A stretch of 64,000 nt of DNA from Streptomyces marokkonensis (GCF_008312835.1 NZ_VSKS01000009.1:1-64000), one strand, 5' to 3'. Shown: positions 1 to 11,262, counted from the first letter of the stretch. Numbers and translations: made by a program. Notes: a model not told the origin generated them from the sequence alone.

Positions 1-21
1 CCAGGATCAAACTCTCCGTGA
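1..21 (-). rRNA. rrs: 16S rRNA gene, 5' end only
   Basis: The reverse complement of the first 21 bases reads TCACGGAGAGTTTGATCCTGG, less one or two bases of uncertain 5' boundary; this is the universal start of bacterial 16S rRNA in its Streptomyces form. Transcription runs leftward and the rest of the rrn operon lies outside the window. The exact mature 5' end cannot be fixed from sequence alone. Confidence 0.93.
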
Positions 22-445
22 ATGTATACCGGTAATCCGGTGATGCACCACGAGAGCGGAACCACCGGAGGAATAATCCGATGGTTCACAGCGTCCTCGC
101 TGTGTTTTTCAAAGGAACCACGTCCATCCGATTGCCCGGATGGACGGGGTATCAACATATCTGGCGTTGACTTTTGGCACGCTGTTGAGTTCTCAAGGAA
201 CGGACGCTTCCTTCGTACTCACCCTCTCGGGCTTTCCTCCGGGCGCTTCCCTTCGATGTTTCCGACTCTATCAGATCTTTTCGATCCGATTTCCTCGGTG
301 CTTTCCAGGTTCACGCTTTCGCGTTTCCCTTTCCGGCGGACCCGACTTTATCAGAGATTCTGAGTCGGTTTTCCCGCCCCTTCCGGACACGCTTCCGTCA
401 CATGAAGTGGCCGGGTGCCCGATCGGGGGGAGCTGTAAACGTACT
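22..445 (-). promoter_or_regulatory. rrn operon leader and promoter region
   Basis: This gene-free stretch lies upstream of the leftward 16S gene. On the minus strand, 166-200 carries the element CCTTGAGAACTCAACAGCG, typical of Streptomyces rrn leaders and tied to processing or antitermination. A perfect 10-bp hairpin (121-130 with 137-146) lies between it and the 16S end. Two similar blocks reading TCTGATAAAGTCGG and TCTGATAGAGTCGG place candidate -10 boxes at 345-350 (TAAAGT) and 265-270 (TAGAGT), about 80 bp apart, fitting the tandem rrn promoters known in Streptomyces. The -35 boxes are not clear. Short ORFs here are not credible genes. Confidence 0.75.
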
Positions 446-485
446 GGAGCGGGGCGCCTCGATGCAAATCGAGGCGCCCCGCTCC
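446..485 (-). terminator. Strong hairpin terminator after RNase J gene
   Basis: A perfect 18-bp stem (446-463 with 468-485) closes on a GCAA tetraloop, 33 nt after the stop codon of the leftward RNase J gene. It also separates that gene from the rrn promoters, so it should keep read-through out of the rRNA operon. There is no long U tract, as is usual in Streptomyces. Confidence 0.85.
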
Positions 486-517
486 TGGTTCGCTCGTACG
501 CGGCGTCCGACGGACCG

Positions 518-2203
518 TCAGACCTCGACCACCACGGGCAGGATCATCGGCCGGCGCCGGTAGGTGTCGGAGACCCACTTGCCCAGCGTGCGTCGGATGA
601 GCTGCTGCATCTGGTGGGGTTCGACGACCCCGTCCTGGGCCGAACGCTCCAGGACCTCCTTGATCTTCGGGATCACGTCACCGAAGGCGGAGTCCTCGAT
701 GCCGGAGCCGCGGGCCTGGACATGGGGACCGCCCGTGATCTTGCCGGTGGACGAGTCCATGACGACGAAGACCGAGATGATGCCCTCGTCACCGAGGATC
801 TTGCGGTCCTTGAGGGCCGGCTCGCCGACGTCACCGACGGAGAGGCCGTCGACGTAGACGTAGCCTGCCTGGACCTTGCCGGAGATCTTGGCCTTGCCTT
901 CGACGAGGTCGACGGCGACGCCGTCCTCCGCGATGACGATGCGGTCGTGCGGGACGCCGGTCAGGGCGCCCAGTTCGGCGTTGGCGCGCAGGTGACGCCA
1001 TTCGCCGTGCACCGGCATCAGGTTCTTCGGGCGGCAGATGTTGTAGAAGTACAGCAGCTCGCCCGCGGACGCGTGACCGGAGACGTGCACCTTGGCGTTG
1101 CCCTTGTGGATGACGTCGGCGCCCCAGCGGGTCAGGCCGTTGATCACGCGGTAGACCGCATTCTCGTTGCCGGGGATGAGCGACGACGCCAGGATCACCG
1201 TGTCGCCGTCGACGATGCGGATCTGGTGGTCGCGGTTGGCCATGCGGGACAGGGCGGCCATCGGTTCGCCCTGGGAGCCCGTGCAGACCAGGACGACTTC
1301 GCTGTCCGGCAGGTCGTCCAGGGTCCTGACGTCCACGACCAGACCCGGCGGGACCTTGAGATATCCCAGGTCGCGGGCGATGCCCATGTTGCGGACCATG
1401 GACCGGCCGACGAAGGCGACCCGGCGGCCGTACTCGTGCGCCGCGTCCAGGATCTGCTGGATGCGGTGGACGTGGCTGGCGAAGCTGGCCACGATGATCC
1501 GCTTGCGGGCACCGGCGAAGACCTGGCGCAAGACGCCCGAGATGTCACGCTCGGGCGGGACGAAGCCCGGTACCTCGGCGTTCGTGGAGTCGGCGAGCAG
1601 GAGGTCGATGCCTTCCTCGCTGAGCCTGGCGAACGCGTGCAGATCCGTGAGGCGGTTGTCCAGCGGAAGCTGGTCCATCTTGAAGTCGCCGGTGTGGACC
1701 ACCATGCCGGCGGGGGTCCGGATGGCCACGGCGAGGGCGTCGGGGATGGAGTGGTTGACCGCTACGAACTCGCAGTCGAAGGGGCCGATGCGCTCGCGCT
1801 GTCCTTCCGCCACCTGGAGGGTGTACGGACGGATGCGGTGCTCCTGGAGCTTCGCCTCGATGAGGGCGAGGGTCAGCTTGGAGCCGATGAGCGGGATGTC
1901 CGGCTTCTCGCGGAGGAGGAAGGGGACGCCGCCGATGTGGTCCTCGTGGCCGTGGGTGAGGACGATGCCCTCGATGTCGTCGAGGCGGTCCCTGATGGAC
2001 GAGAAGTCCGGCAGGATCAGGTCGATTCCGGGCTGCTCCTCCTCGGGGAAGAGCACTCCGCAGTCGACGATCAGCAGTCGGCCTCCGTACTCGAAGACCG
2101 TCATGTTGCGGCCGATCTCGCCGAGGCCGCCGAGCGGGGTGACACGCAGGCCACCCTCCGGGAGCGGCGGGGGCGCGCCGAGTTCAGGATGCGGATGACT
2201 CAA
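518..2203 (-). CDS. rnj: Ribonuclease J (metallo-beta-lactamase fold RNase)
   Basis: This 561-residue protein is an RNase J: a cytoplasmic endo- and 5'-3' exoribonuclease acting in mRNA decay and rRNA maturation. The N-terminal metallo-beta-lactamase domain has the zinc motif HGHEDHIGG, followed by a beta-CASP region (including a CTGSQGEP motif) and the C-terminal domain. I chose the TTG at 2203 because GAGGAGAG lies just upstream and the resulting N-terminus MSHPHPELG gives 561 residues, the length I recall for the S. coelicolor enzyme. An in-frame extension to 2296 has no such support. It lies downstream of dapA on the same strand with a 152-bp gap and ends at a strong terminator. Confidence 0.95.
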   Translation of the reverse strand: MSHPHPELGAPPPLPEGGLRVTPLGGLGEIGRNMTVFEYGGRLLIVDCGVLFPEEEQPGIDLILPDFSSIRDRLDDIEGIVLTHGHEDHIGGVPFLLREKPDIPLIGSKLTLALIEAKLQEHRIRPYTLQVAEGQRERIGPFDCEFVAVNHSIPDALAVAIRTPAGMVVHTGDFKMDQLPLDNRLTDLHAFARLSEEGIDLLLADSTNAEVPGFVPPERDISGVLRQVFAGARKRIIVASFASHVHRIQQILDAAHEYGRRVAFVGRSMVRNMGIARDLGYLKVPPGLVVDVRTLDDLPDSEVVLVCTGSQGEPMAALSRMANRDHQIRIVDGDTVILASSLIPGNENAVYRVINGLTRWGADVIHKGNAKVHVSGHASAGELLYFYNICRPKNLMPVHGEWRHLRANAELGALTGVPHDRIVIAEDGVAVDLVEGKAKISGKVQAGYVYVDGLSVGDVGEPALKDRKILGDEGIISVFVVMDSSTGKITGGPHVQARGSGIEDSAFGDVIPKIKEVLERSAQDGVVEPHQMQQLIRRTLGKWVSDTYRRRPMILPVVVEV

Positions 2204-2288
2204 AAGACTCTCCTCACCACACACGCCACGTACCGGTGGGGCACGTGGCGCGCATGACGTTCGTGCAGAAGCAGTTGTCGTATGGGGT

Positions 2289-2307
2289 GCGGGCACCGGT
2301 GGCCCGC
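2289..2307 (-). other. Small hairpin between dapA and RNase J gene
   Basis: Six-bp GC stem (2289-2294 with 2302-2307) in the 152-bp gap between the two leftward genes. It could be a weak attenuator or RNA processing site; nothing decides between these. Confidence 0.25.
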
Positions 2308-2355
2308 GTATTCAGTTGTGAAGTACGTCTGCGCGAGCGGGCGCGCCAAGTCTGA

Positions 2356-3258
2356 TTACCGGAGTTGTACCCCGCCGGCGGCAAGATCGATCTTGAGCTG
2401 CTCGATCTCTTCGGGCGTGCACTCGGCCATGGGGGCGCGCAGGGGTCCTGCGGGGAGGCCCTTGAGGGCGAGCGCCGCCTTGGTGGTCATCACGCCCTGG
2501 GTGCGGAACATGCCCGTGTAGACGGGGAGCAGCTTCTGGTGGATCTCGGTGGCCTTCTGGACGTCTCCGGAGGTGTACGCCTCGACCAGGGCGCGCAGCT
2601 CGGGGGTGACGAGGTGGCCGACGACCGAGACGAAGCCGACCGCTCCGATGGAGAGCAGGGGCAGGTTGAGCATGTCGTCGCCGGAGTACCAGGCGAGGCC
2701 GGAGCGGGCGATGGCCCAGCCTGCCCGGCCGAGGTCGCCCTTGGCGTCCTTGTTGGCGACGATGCGCGGGTGCTCGGCGAGGCGGACGATCGTCTCCGTA
2801 CTGATCGGGACGCCGCTGCGGCCGGGGATGTCGTAGAGCATGACCGGCAGCTCGGCGGCGTCGGCGACGGCCGTGAAGTGCCGGTAGAGGCCCTCCTGCG
2901 GGGGCTTGTTGTAGTACGGGGTGACGACCAGCAGGCCGTGTGCGCCGGCGCGCTCCGCGGCGCGCGTCAGTTCGATGCTGTGGTGGGTGTCGTTGGTGCC
3001 GACCCCGGCCACGACGTGGGCCCGGTCACCGACGGCCTCCACGACGGCCCGTACGAGATCCGATTTCTCCGCGTCGCTGGTGGTGGGGGACTCGCCGGTG
3101 GTCCCGTTGATGATCAGGCCGTCGTTGCCTGCGTCCACCAGGTGGGTGGCGAGCCGCTGTGCGCCGTCGAGGTCGAGTGCGCCGTCCGCCGTGAAGGGCG
3201 TGACCATGGCGGTGAGGACCCGCCCGAAGGGGGTCTGCGGAGTGGAGGTCGGAGCCAT
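2356..3258 (-). CDS. dapA: 4-hydroxy-tetrahydrodipicolinate synthase
   Basis: This 300-residue cytoplasmic enzyme condenses pyruvate with aspartate semialdehyde, the first committed step to lysine and diaminopimelate for peptidoglycan. It has the substrate loop NGTTGE, the catalytic tyrosine in YDIPGRSG, and the Schiff-base lysine in the NKDAKGD segment, all in the expected order; length is normal for the family. The ATG at 3258 has no Shine-Dalgarno sequence, but a TAGCGT box ends 7 nt upstream, which suggests a leaderless transcript. dapB, which acts next in the pathway, is 2.5 kb away in another operon. The next gene downstream is the RNase J gene. Confidence 0.96.
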   Translation of the reverse strand: MAPTSTPQTPFGRVLTAMVTPFTADGALDLDGAQRLATHLVDAGNDGLIINGTTGESPTTSDAEKSDLVRAVVEAVGDRAHVVAGVGTNDTHHSIELTRAAERAGAHGLLVVTPYYNKPPQEGLYRHFTAVADAAELPVMLYDIPGRSGVPISTETIVRLAEHPRIVANKDAKGDLGRAGWAIARSGLAWYSGDDMLNLPLLSIGAVGFVSVVGHLVTPELRALVEAYTSGDVQKATEIHQKLLPVYTGMFRTQGVMTTKAALALKGLPAGPLRAPMAECTPEEIEQLKIDLAAGGVQLR

Positions 3259-3265
3259 GGGTTAC

Positions 3266-3271
3266 ACGCTA
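3266..3271 (-). promoter_or_regulatory. Candidate -10 box for leaderless dapA mRNA
   Basis: On the minus strand TAGCGT is followed by 7 nt and then the dapA ATG. This fits the TANNNT box and spacing of Streptomyces leaderless genes, and no ribosome binding site is visible. The -35 region is poor. Confidence 0.45.
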
Positions 3272-3330
3272 CTCGTTGCTCAGGTCGGGGTCTTCCCTCG
3301 GGGGAGGCGACAAGGTGGGGCAAAGGGGGA

Positions 3331-3370
3331 GCCCGGCACTGCCTGCTCGGGGGTTCAGGCAGTGCCGGGC
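3331..3370 (-). terminator. Hairpin terminator after thyX
   Basis: A perfect 15-bp stem (3331-3345 with 3356-3370) with a 10-nt loop lies 100 nt after the thyX stop codon and before the dapA promoter. A short CCCCCTTTG run follows it in the direction of transcription. Confidence 0.75.
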
Positions 3371-3469
3371 CCGTTTGATCAGGCTAGATGAACTTCATGA
3401 AATGCCGCAATACGGACACTTCGTGCGGCTGATCCGTACATGCGTGCTCGTCTGTGGGAACGAAGCCCG

Positions 3470-4222
3470 TTACGGGGCCACGCGTCCGTTGGCGTTGAAC
3501 GCGGCGTAGGTGAGCGGCATGAGCCGGGCCCACTCGGCCTCCATCTTCTCGCCGACCATCTCGATCTCCCGCTGCGGGAAGGACGGGACCTTGGCCAGTT
3601 CGTGCTGGGTGCGCAGCCCGAGGAAGTGCATCAGCGAGCGGGCGTTGCAGGTGGCGTACATGGAGGAGTACAGGCCGACGGGAAGCGCCGCGCGGGCGAC
3701 CTCGCGGGCGACGCCCTCGGCCAGCAGCTTCTGGTAGGCCTCGTACGCCTGGTGGTACGAGTCACCCAGCACGTTCTGGACGGTCGAGTGCTGTGCCGGG
3801 GTGCCTTCGACGAAGACGTACTTGCCCGGGCGGCCCTCCTGCACGAGCTTGCGGGAGGCGTCGGGGACGTAGAAGACGGGCTGCAGCTCGCGGTAGCGCC
3901 CGGACTCCTCGTTGTACGACCAGCCGACCCGGTGGCGCATGAACTCGCGGAACACGAAGATCGGCGCGCTGACCAGGAAGGTCATCGAGTTGTGCTCGAA
4001 AGGGCTGCCGTGCCGATCCCGCATCAGGTAGTTGATGAGGCCCTTGGAGCGCTCCGGGTCCTTCTGCAGCTCCTCGATGGACTGCTCCCCCAGCGTCGAG
4101 ACACGGGCGGCGAACAGGACGTCGGAGTCCGAGGCGCTGGACTTCACCAGCTCGACCGTGACGTCACTCCGCAAGGTGACGTCGGTGCTCGTTGACGGCT
4201 TGGGATCGTCGGCGGAGGTCAA
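3470..4222 (-). CDS. thyX: Flavin-dependent thymidylate synthase ThyX
   Basis: ThyX makes dTMP from dUMP using FAD, NADPH and methylene-tetrahydrofolate, replacing the classical ThyA. The diagnostic ThyX signature is intact, with RHRVGWSYNEESGRY showing the RHRxxSxNE..RY pattern, apart from an extra residue spacing typical of actinobacterial forms. I prefer the TTG at 4222 (250 residues): it has GGAAGGA six bases upstream. The alternative ATG at 4237 (255 residues) would overlap that ribosome binding site. The gene is monocistronic by its spacing, between a terminator and a divergent small membrane-protein gene. Confidence 0.94.
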   Translation of the reverse strand: MTSADDPKPSTSTDVTLRSDVTVELVKSSASDSDVLFAARVSTLGEQSIEELQKDPERSKGLINYLMRDRHGSPFEHNSMTFLVSAPIFVFREFMRHRVGWSYNEESGRYRELQPVFYVPDASRKLVQEGRPGKYVFVEGTPAQHSTVQNVLGDSYHQAYEAYQKLLAEGVAREVARAALPVGLYSSMYATCNARSLMHFLGLRTQHELAKVPSFPQREIEMVGEKMEAEWARLMPLTYAAFNANGRVAP

Positions 4223-4395
4223 GGGGGTCCTTCCCATCGCGGCTGCTGTGCGGCGCCCACTCTACGGGGCACCCGCGACGGTGAGGGAAGTGCCCTGCCG
4301 GGACGAGATGTGCCGATGTGGGCACCATATGGGGCATCCGTTCGTCTGTGTTGGTGACAGTGATTCGTTCGATCCCGAAGGGAGACGCGCCCCAG

Positions 4396-4635
4396 ATGTC
4401 CGGTCGACGCGAACCCGTACCGTTCGCCTTCGTCGCCGAGGCCGACAGGTTCCGCAGCAATGTCACCCCACCACCCCGTGAGCGGGCCTCCGTCGGCCAG
4501 ATGGCCGGGCGCTGGCTGCTGGGACTCACCCTGGTCGCCGGCCTGGTGGGTTCCCTGGTCATAGGGATGCCCTCGCTCTCCACCGGTCCCTCCGGCGCGG
4601 ACACCCAGCGGTCGCAGGCCTCCGACGGGCGCTGA
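4396..4635 (+). CDS. Small single-pass membrane protein, unknown function
   Basis: This 79-residue protein starts at an ATG with GAAGGGAG about 12 nt upstream. It has a charged, arginine-rich N-terminus (MSGRREPVPFAF), a stretch rich in prolines and arginines, one clear transmembrane segment around residues 40-60 (WLLGLTLVAGLVGSLVIGM) and a short polar tail. I do not recognise a named family. It is divergent from thyX and read in the same direction as the next membrane protein 104 bp downstream. An in-frame ATG at 4318 exists but is less well placed, so the start is somewhat uncertain. Confidence 0.65.
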   Translation: MSGRREPVPFAFVAEADRFRSNVTPPPRERASVGQMAGRWLLGLTLVAGLVGSLVIGMPSLSTGPSGADTQRSQASDGR

Positions 4636-4739
4636 GCCGCCACGGCCGGCGCCATCCGGCCCCCGAGGGTGGTGACCGGAGACACAGATCGATAGCCTCA
4701 CCGGGCACTGCCCACGCATGGATCGAGTGAGGACCAGCC

Positions 4740-5294
4740 GTGCCCCTGCCCTTCCTGACGGCCGACCGCGCGTTCGACACGGCGGACGAAGTCGCCCTGC
4801 CGTACGACGACCGGGACCGCTGGCGGCGCCCGTACCGTCCCGGGCCCTGGCGGGTGGGGGCCTCGGCGCTCCTGCTGCTGCTCGCCTCGTTCGTGCTGTT
4901 CGCCGGGGTGATCATCGCGGCGACGGGGACGCCGGCGTCCGCCGGGACGGTCTTCGGCATCGCCCTGGCCGTCGTCGCCTGCGCGCTGCGCATGCTGCGC
5001 ATGGGCGTGTGGGTGAGCGCCCGTGGCCTGCGCCACGTGGCCTTCGTCCGTACGCGTACGACGGCCTGGCAGCAGGTCGTCTCAGTGCGCACGGTGCAGC
5101 AGCCGGTGCGCTGGCTGGGGCTGCCGCGGACGGTGCAGGGGCAGGCGCTGGTCCTCGCCCGGCGCGGGCGCTCGGGGGAGGTGCCGCCGCTGCTGACCTC
5201 GCACAACGCGGACTTCCTGGGGCGTGACCAGCTGGCCTTCGACCGGGCGGCCGACACCGTGGAGGCCTGGGCCGCCGAGTACCGCGGCGGCTGA
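4740..5294 (+). CDS. Two-TM membrane protein with PH-like domain
   Basis: A 184-residue protein starting at GTG with GTGAGGA upstream. The N-terminal 35 residues are hydrophilic. Two transmembrane helices follow (about 39-60 and 65-85), then a basic linker and a C-terminal domain with the pattern of bacterial PH/YdbT-like domains (WVSARGLRHVAFVRTRTTAWQQVVSVR). Such proteins are common in actinobacteria and mostly uncharacterised. Its stop lies only 21 bp from the end of the convergent TPR-like gene. The function is unknown; the assignment rests on architecture, not on a specific motif. Confidence 0.75.
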   Translation: MPLPFLTADRAFDTADEVALPYDDRDRWRRPYRPGPWRVGASALLLLLASFVLFAGVIIAATGTPASAGTVFGIALAVVACALRMLRMGVWVSARGLRHVAFVRTRTTAWQQVVSVRTVQQPVRWLGLPRTVQGQALVLARRGRSGEVPPLLTSHNADFLGRDQLAFDRAADTVEAWAAEYRGG

Positions 5295-5315
5295 CCGGCC
5301 CACTCCCCCGCGCGC

Positions 5316-5759
5316 TCAGGAGGAGGTCTTGTGCAGCGTGATCGCCCGCTGCATGGCCTTGCGGGCGCGTGGGGTGTCGCGGGCGTCGTGGTAGGCGACG
5401 GCGAGCCGGAACCAGCTGCGCCAGTCGTCGGGGGCGTCCTCCGTCTCGGCCTTGCGCCGGGCGAAGACCTCGTCGGCCGAGTCCCGGTCGACCCGGCCGC
5501 TGGGCAGGCGCTTCAGCTCGTCGACGGGCAGGCCGCCCTCCGCGTCGAGTTCGGCGGCGAGCCGGTTGGCGTCGCGGACGAACTCGGTGTTCTTCCACAG
5601 AAACCACACGCCGATGACCGGCAGGATCAGCACCGCGGCGCCGAAGGTGACGGTGAGGGGCGTACCGGCCTGGATGAGCAGCACGCCGCGGCTGCCGACG
5701 AGGACGAAGTAGACGACCAGGACGGCGGCCGTGATGGCGTAGGAGATCTTCGCGCGCAT
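5316..5759 (-). CDS. Membrane protein with C-terminal TPR-like helix pair
   Basis: This 147-residue protein has two transmembrane helices in its first 55 residues (AITAAVLVVYFVLVG and AAVLILPVIGVWFLW). A cytoplasmic part follows that ends in a tetratricopeptide-like helix pair (WRSWFRLAVAYHDARDTPRARKAMQRAI). It starts at ATG 14 bp after dapB, so it is probably the last gene of the rpsO-pnp-peptidase-dapB operon. The function is unknown; a single TPR-like unit suggests a docking role, but that is inference. Confidence 0.8.
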   Translation of the reverse strand: MRAKISYAITAAVLVVYFVLVGSRGVLLIQAGTPLTVTFGAAVLILPVIGVWFLWKNTEFVRDANRLAAELDAEGGLPVDELKRLPSGRVDRDSADEVFARRKAETEDAPDDWRSWFRLAVAYHDARDTPRARKAMQRAITLHKTSS

Positions 5760-5773
5760 GGGTCGGCTCGGGC

Positions 5774-7928
<2,155 letters not shown>

Positions 7929-7932
<4 letters not shown>

Positions 7933-10148
7933 TTGTCGGCGTCGTCCTTCTTCGTCTCGTCGCCCTCTTCGCCCTCGATCACGGGGATGAGGGAGAGCTT
8001 GCCGCGGGAGTCGATCTCGGCGATCTCGACCTGGACCTTCTGGCCCACGCCGAGGACGTCCTCGACGTTCTCCACGCGCTTGCCGCCGGCGAGCTTGCGG
8101 ATCTGCGAGATGTGCAGCAGACCGTCCTTGCCGGGGAGCAGGGAGACGAACGCGCCGAAGGTGGTCGTCTTCACGACCGTACCCAGGTAGCGCTCGCCGA
8201 CCTCGGGCATCGTCGGGTTGGCGATGCCGTTGATCGTGGTGCGGGCGGCCTCGGCGGACGGTCCGTCGACCGCGCCGATGTAGATCGTGCCGTCGTCCTC
8301 GATCGTGATGTCGGCGCCGGTGTCCTCCTGGATCTGGTTGATCATCTTGCCCTTGGGGCCGATGACCTCGCCGATCTTGTCCACGGGGATCTTCACGGTG
8401 ATGATCCGCGGGGCGTTCGGGGACATCTCGTCCGGCGTGTCGATCGCTTCCATCATCACGTCGAGGATGTGGAGGCGGGCGTCACGGGCCTGCTTGAGGG
8501 CGGCGGCCAGGACGGAGGCCGGGATGCCGTCCAGCTTGGTGTCGAGCTGGAGGGCGGTCACGAACTCCTTGGTGCCGGCGACCTTGAAGTCCATGTCGCC
8601 GAAGGCGTCCTCCGCACCGAGGATGTCGGTGAGGGTGACGTAGTGCGTCTCGCCCTCGATCTCCTGCGAGATCAGGCCCATGGCGATACCGGCGACGGGG
8701 GCCTTCAGCGGCACACCGGCGTTCAGCAGCGACATGGTGGAGGCGCAGACCGAGCCCATGGAGGTCGAGCCGTTCGAGCTGAGCGCCTCGGAGACCTGGC
8801 GGATCGCGTAGGGGAACTCCTCGCGGGTCGGCAGGACCGGGATCAGGGCGCGCTCGGCGAGGGCGCCGTGACCGATCTCGCGGCGCTTCGGGGAGCCGAC
8901 GCGGCCGGTCTCGCCGGTGGAGTACGGCGGGAAGTTGTAGTTGTGCATGTAGCGCTTGCGGGTCACCGGCGAGAGGGTGTCCAGCTGCTGCTCCATGCGG
9001 AGCATGTTGAGGGTGGTGACGCCCAGGATCTGGGTCTCGCCACGCTCGAACACGGCGGAGCCGTGCACGCGCGGGATGGCCTCGACCTCGGCGGCCAGGG
9101 TGCGGATGTCGGTGACCCCGCGGCCGTCGATGCGCTTCTTCTCCTTGATGACGCGCTCACGGACCAGGGACTTGGTCAGCGAGCGGTACGCGGCGGAGAT
9201 CTCCTTCTCGCGGCCCTCGAACTCCGGCAGGAGCTTCTCGGCGGCGAGCTGCTTGACGCGGTCCAGCTCGGCCTCGCGCTCCTGCTTGCCGCCGATGGTG
9301 AGCGCCTGGGCGAGCTCGGGCCGGACGGCCGCGGTCAGCGCCTCCAGGACGTCGTCCTGGTAGTCCAGGAAGATCGGGAACTCACCGGTCGGCTTGGCGG
9401 CCTTCGAGGCGAGGTCGGCCTGGGCCTTGCAGAGCACCTTGATGAAGGGCTTCGCGGCCTCGAGACCGGCGGCGACGACCTCTTCGGTGGGCGCCTCGGC
9501 GCCGCCCTTGACCAGCTGGATGGTCTTCTCGGTGGCCTCGGCCTCGACCATCATGATCGCGACGTCGCCGTCCTCCAGGGTGCGGCCCGCGACGACCATG
9601 TCGAAGACGGCGTCCTCGAGCTCGGAGTGCGTCGGGAAGGCCACCCACTGGTTGTTGATCAGCGCGACGCGGACGCCGCCGATCGGGCCCGAGAAGGGCA
9701 GACCGGCCAGCTGCGTGGACGCGGAGGCGGCGTTGATCGCCACGACGTCGTACAGGTGGTCGGGGTTGAGCGCCATGATCGTGGCGACGACCTGGATCTC
9801 GTTGCGCAGGCCCTTCTTGAAGGACGGGCGCAGCGGGCGGTCGATGAGGCGGCAGGTGAGGATGGCGTCCTCGGAGGGCCGGCCCTCACGGCGGAAGAAG
9901 GAACCGGGGATCTTGCCCGCGGCGTACATCCGCTCCTCGACGTCCACCGTCAGAGGGAAGAAGTCGAGCTGGTCCTTGGGGTTCTTGGAGGCGGTGGTGG
10001 CCGACAGCACCATGGTGTCGTCGTCCAGGTACGCCACGGCGGAGCCGGCGGCCTGCTTGGCCAGGCGGCCCGTCTCGAAGCGGATGGTGCGGGTGCCGAA
10101 GGAGCCGTTGTCGATGACGGCCTCGGCGTAGTGGGTCTCGTTCTCCAC
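7929..10148 (-). CDS. pnp: Polynucleotide phosphorylase / GPSI
   Basis: This 739-residue enzyme degrades RNA 3'-5' by phosphorolysis and can polymerise NDPs. In Streptomyces it was first described as guanosine pentaphosphate synthetase I and also adds heteropolymeric tails. The order is two RNase PH domains (about 1-150 and 340-560), a helical linker, a KH domain ([14 protein letters not shown]) and an S1 domain near the C-terminus, ending in an acidic tail. I place the start at GTG 10148 ([10 protein letters not shown]), which has GGAGAAA upstream and gives the length I recall from S. coelicolor; an in-frame extension to 10283 lies in a hairpin-rich leader. It is downstream of rpsO. Confidence 0.97.
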
Positions 10149-10213
10149 TAGCGTTTTCTCCGTTACTTGTCGTCTTTCGTCCCTGCTCGCCCGTGTGGCG
10201 GGGGGACGGTGGC

Positions 10214-10318
10214 GGAGAAGCGCTCCACTGGTGCGGGCCGGTCTTCGATCGAAGCACCCGGGGTTCACTCTCCCGGGGGCCACTACCGAGGACCGGCGGC
10301 GGCGAGGTGCGCTTCTCC
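10214..10318 (-). other. Nested hairpin in rpsO-pnp intergenic region
   Basis: The 362-bp rpsO-pnp gap holds an outer 10-bp inverted repeat (10214-10223 with 10309-10318), an inner 7-bp repeat (10237-10243 with 10291-10297), and within these the palindromes CTTCGATCGAAG (10243-10254) and CCCGGG/CCCGGG (10258-10263, 10273-10278). An RNase III-processed structure at this place is reported for Streptomyces and controls pnp expression; this is a good candidate for it. The rest of the gap shows no gene. Confidence 0.65.
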
Positions 10319-10463
10319 TCGTGCGTGGTGACGTCCGATGATGTCGGTGGTGGTGCCCCGTGGGGCCGCATACCCGATGCGGCCCGGGTCATCACACTGA
10401 GTCGTCTCTCTTGCGTTGTGCTACCACACTACAAAGGCGCGGTGACAGTCCGCACGTACAGCA

Positions 10464-10501
10464 AAGGGAGCGGCCCCCTTGTCCCAGGGAACCGCTCCCT
10501 T
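10464..10501 (-). terminator. Hairpin terminator after rpsO
   Basis: A 10-bp stem AAGGGAGCGG/CCGCTCCCTT (10464-10473 with 10492-10501) begins 10 nt after the rpsO stop. As known for rpsO-pnp operons it is probably leaky, letting some transcripts continue into pnp. Confidence 0.75.
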
Positions 10502-10510
10502 CACGGCGTC

Positions 10511-10798
10511 CTACTTGGCGCCCGCCGCACCGCGGCGGATGCCGAGGCGGTCGACCAGCGCACGGAAGCGCTGGATGTCCTTCTTGGCGAGGTACTGCAG
10601 CAGCCGGCGGCGCTGACCGACCAGGATCAGCAGACCACGGCGGGAGTGGTGGTCGTGCTTGTGGGTCTTGAGGTGCTCCGTCAGGTCGGAGATCCGACGG
10701 GACAGCAGAGCGACCTGGACCTCGGGGGAGCCGGTGTCACCCTCCTTGGTACCGAACTCGGAGATGATCTGCTTCTTCACTGCGGCGTCGAGCGACAC
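10511..10798 (-). CDS. rpsO: 30S ribosomal protein S15
   Basis: This 95-residue protein is S15, which binds 16S rRNA early in assembly of the 30S platform. It shows the typical helical sequence with the GDTGSPEVQ turn and the conserved basic segment [22 protein letters not shown]. Length is normal for bacteria. It starts at GTG 10798 with a TGAGGAGTA ribosome binding site just upstream. It heads the leftward rpsO-pnp-peptidase-dapB unit and is followed by a hairpin. Confidence 0.98.
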   Translation of the reverse strand: MSLDAAVKKQIISEFGTKEGDTGSPEVQVALLSRRISDLTEHLKTHKHDHHSRRGLLILVGQRRRLLQYLAKKDIQRFRALVDRLGIRRGAAGAK

Positions 10799-11262
10799 GC
10801 GTACTCCTCATAGTCTGTGAGTGGCCACCGAGTGCCCCCGGTCTGCGTCTCGGGGGGTCTTCCATGACTCGGAAGGCGGGGATCCGCTGGGCGCGGCCTC
10901 CAGAGCGAGAACCCGCTCCGGGGGTGCGTACACAAACGGCCGTCACTCAGGGTACCAGGGCATCGGCCGGCCTCCGCCCGGCCCCTGCCCGCCGGGCACC
11001 GCCCGCCCCGGCCGGTCATGGCCCGGACAGGAGCACCTCGGAGTCCGGAGCCCTGGCGCGTTACCACACTCCGTGCACGCGCGGCCACTTCGTTCACGTG
11101 CTGCGGGTGTGCCAACTGCAAAGCGGACACAGGCCAGTTCAGGGCGGGTACTGTCCGCCGCACATCCGCATGATCCGGTCACCGGCCGGACACTCCCCGT
11201 GGGGGGTGCCCAGTACTGTGACCGTGGATCGTTCGCACGTCACGAAAGGACACCGTTCCGCC
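10799..11262. other. Intergenic region between divergent rpsO and DUF397 genes
   Basis: This 464-bp region separates divergent genes and must hold the rpsO promoter on the minus strand and a promoter for the DUF397 gene on the plus strand. I cannot name either with confidence. Reading frames crossing it have no credible start or ribosome binding site. No RNA gene or strong hairpin was seen. Confidence 0.5.

Noticed and set aside
140-2257. 705-codon rightward open frame opposite RNase J
   Set aside because: Antisense shadow typical of high-GC codon bias: its translation is low-complexity and rich in Asp, Val and Arg without any family motif, while the opposite strand encodes a complete RNase J.
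4164-4719. Two overlapping leftward frames opposite the small membrane protein gene
   Set aside because: They cover the thyX start region in another frame, have no recognisable domain and conflict with a well-placed membrane segment on the plus strand.
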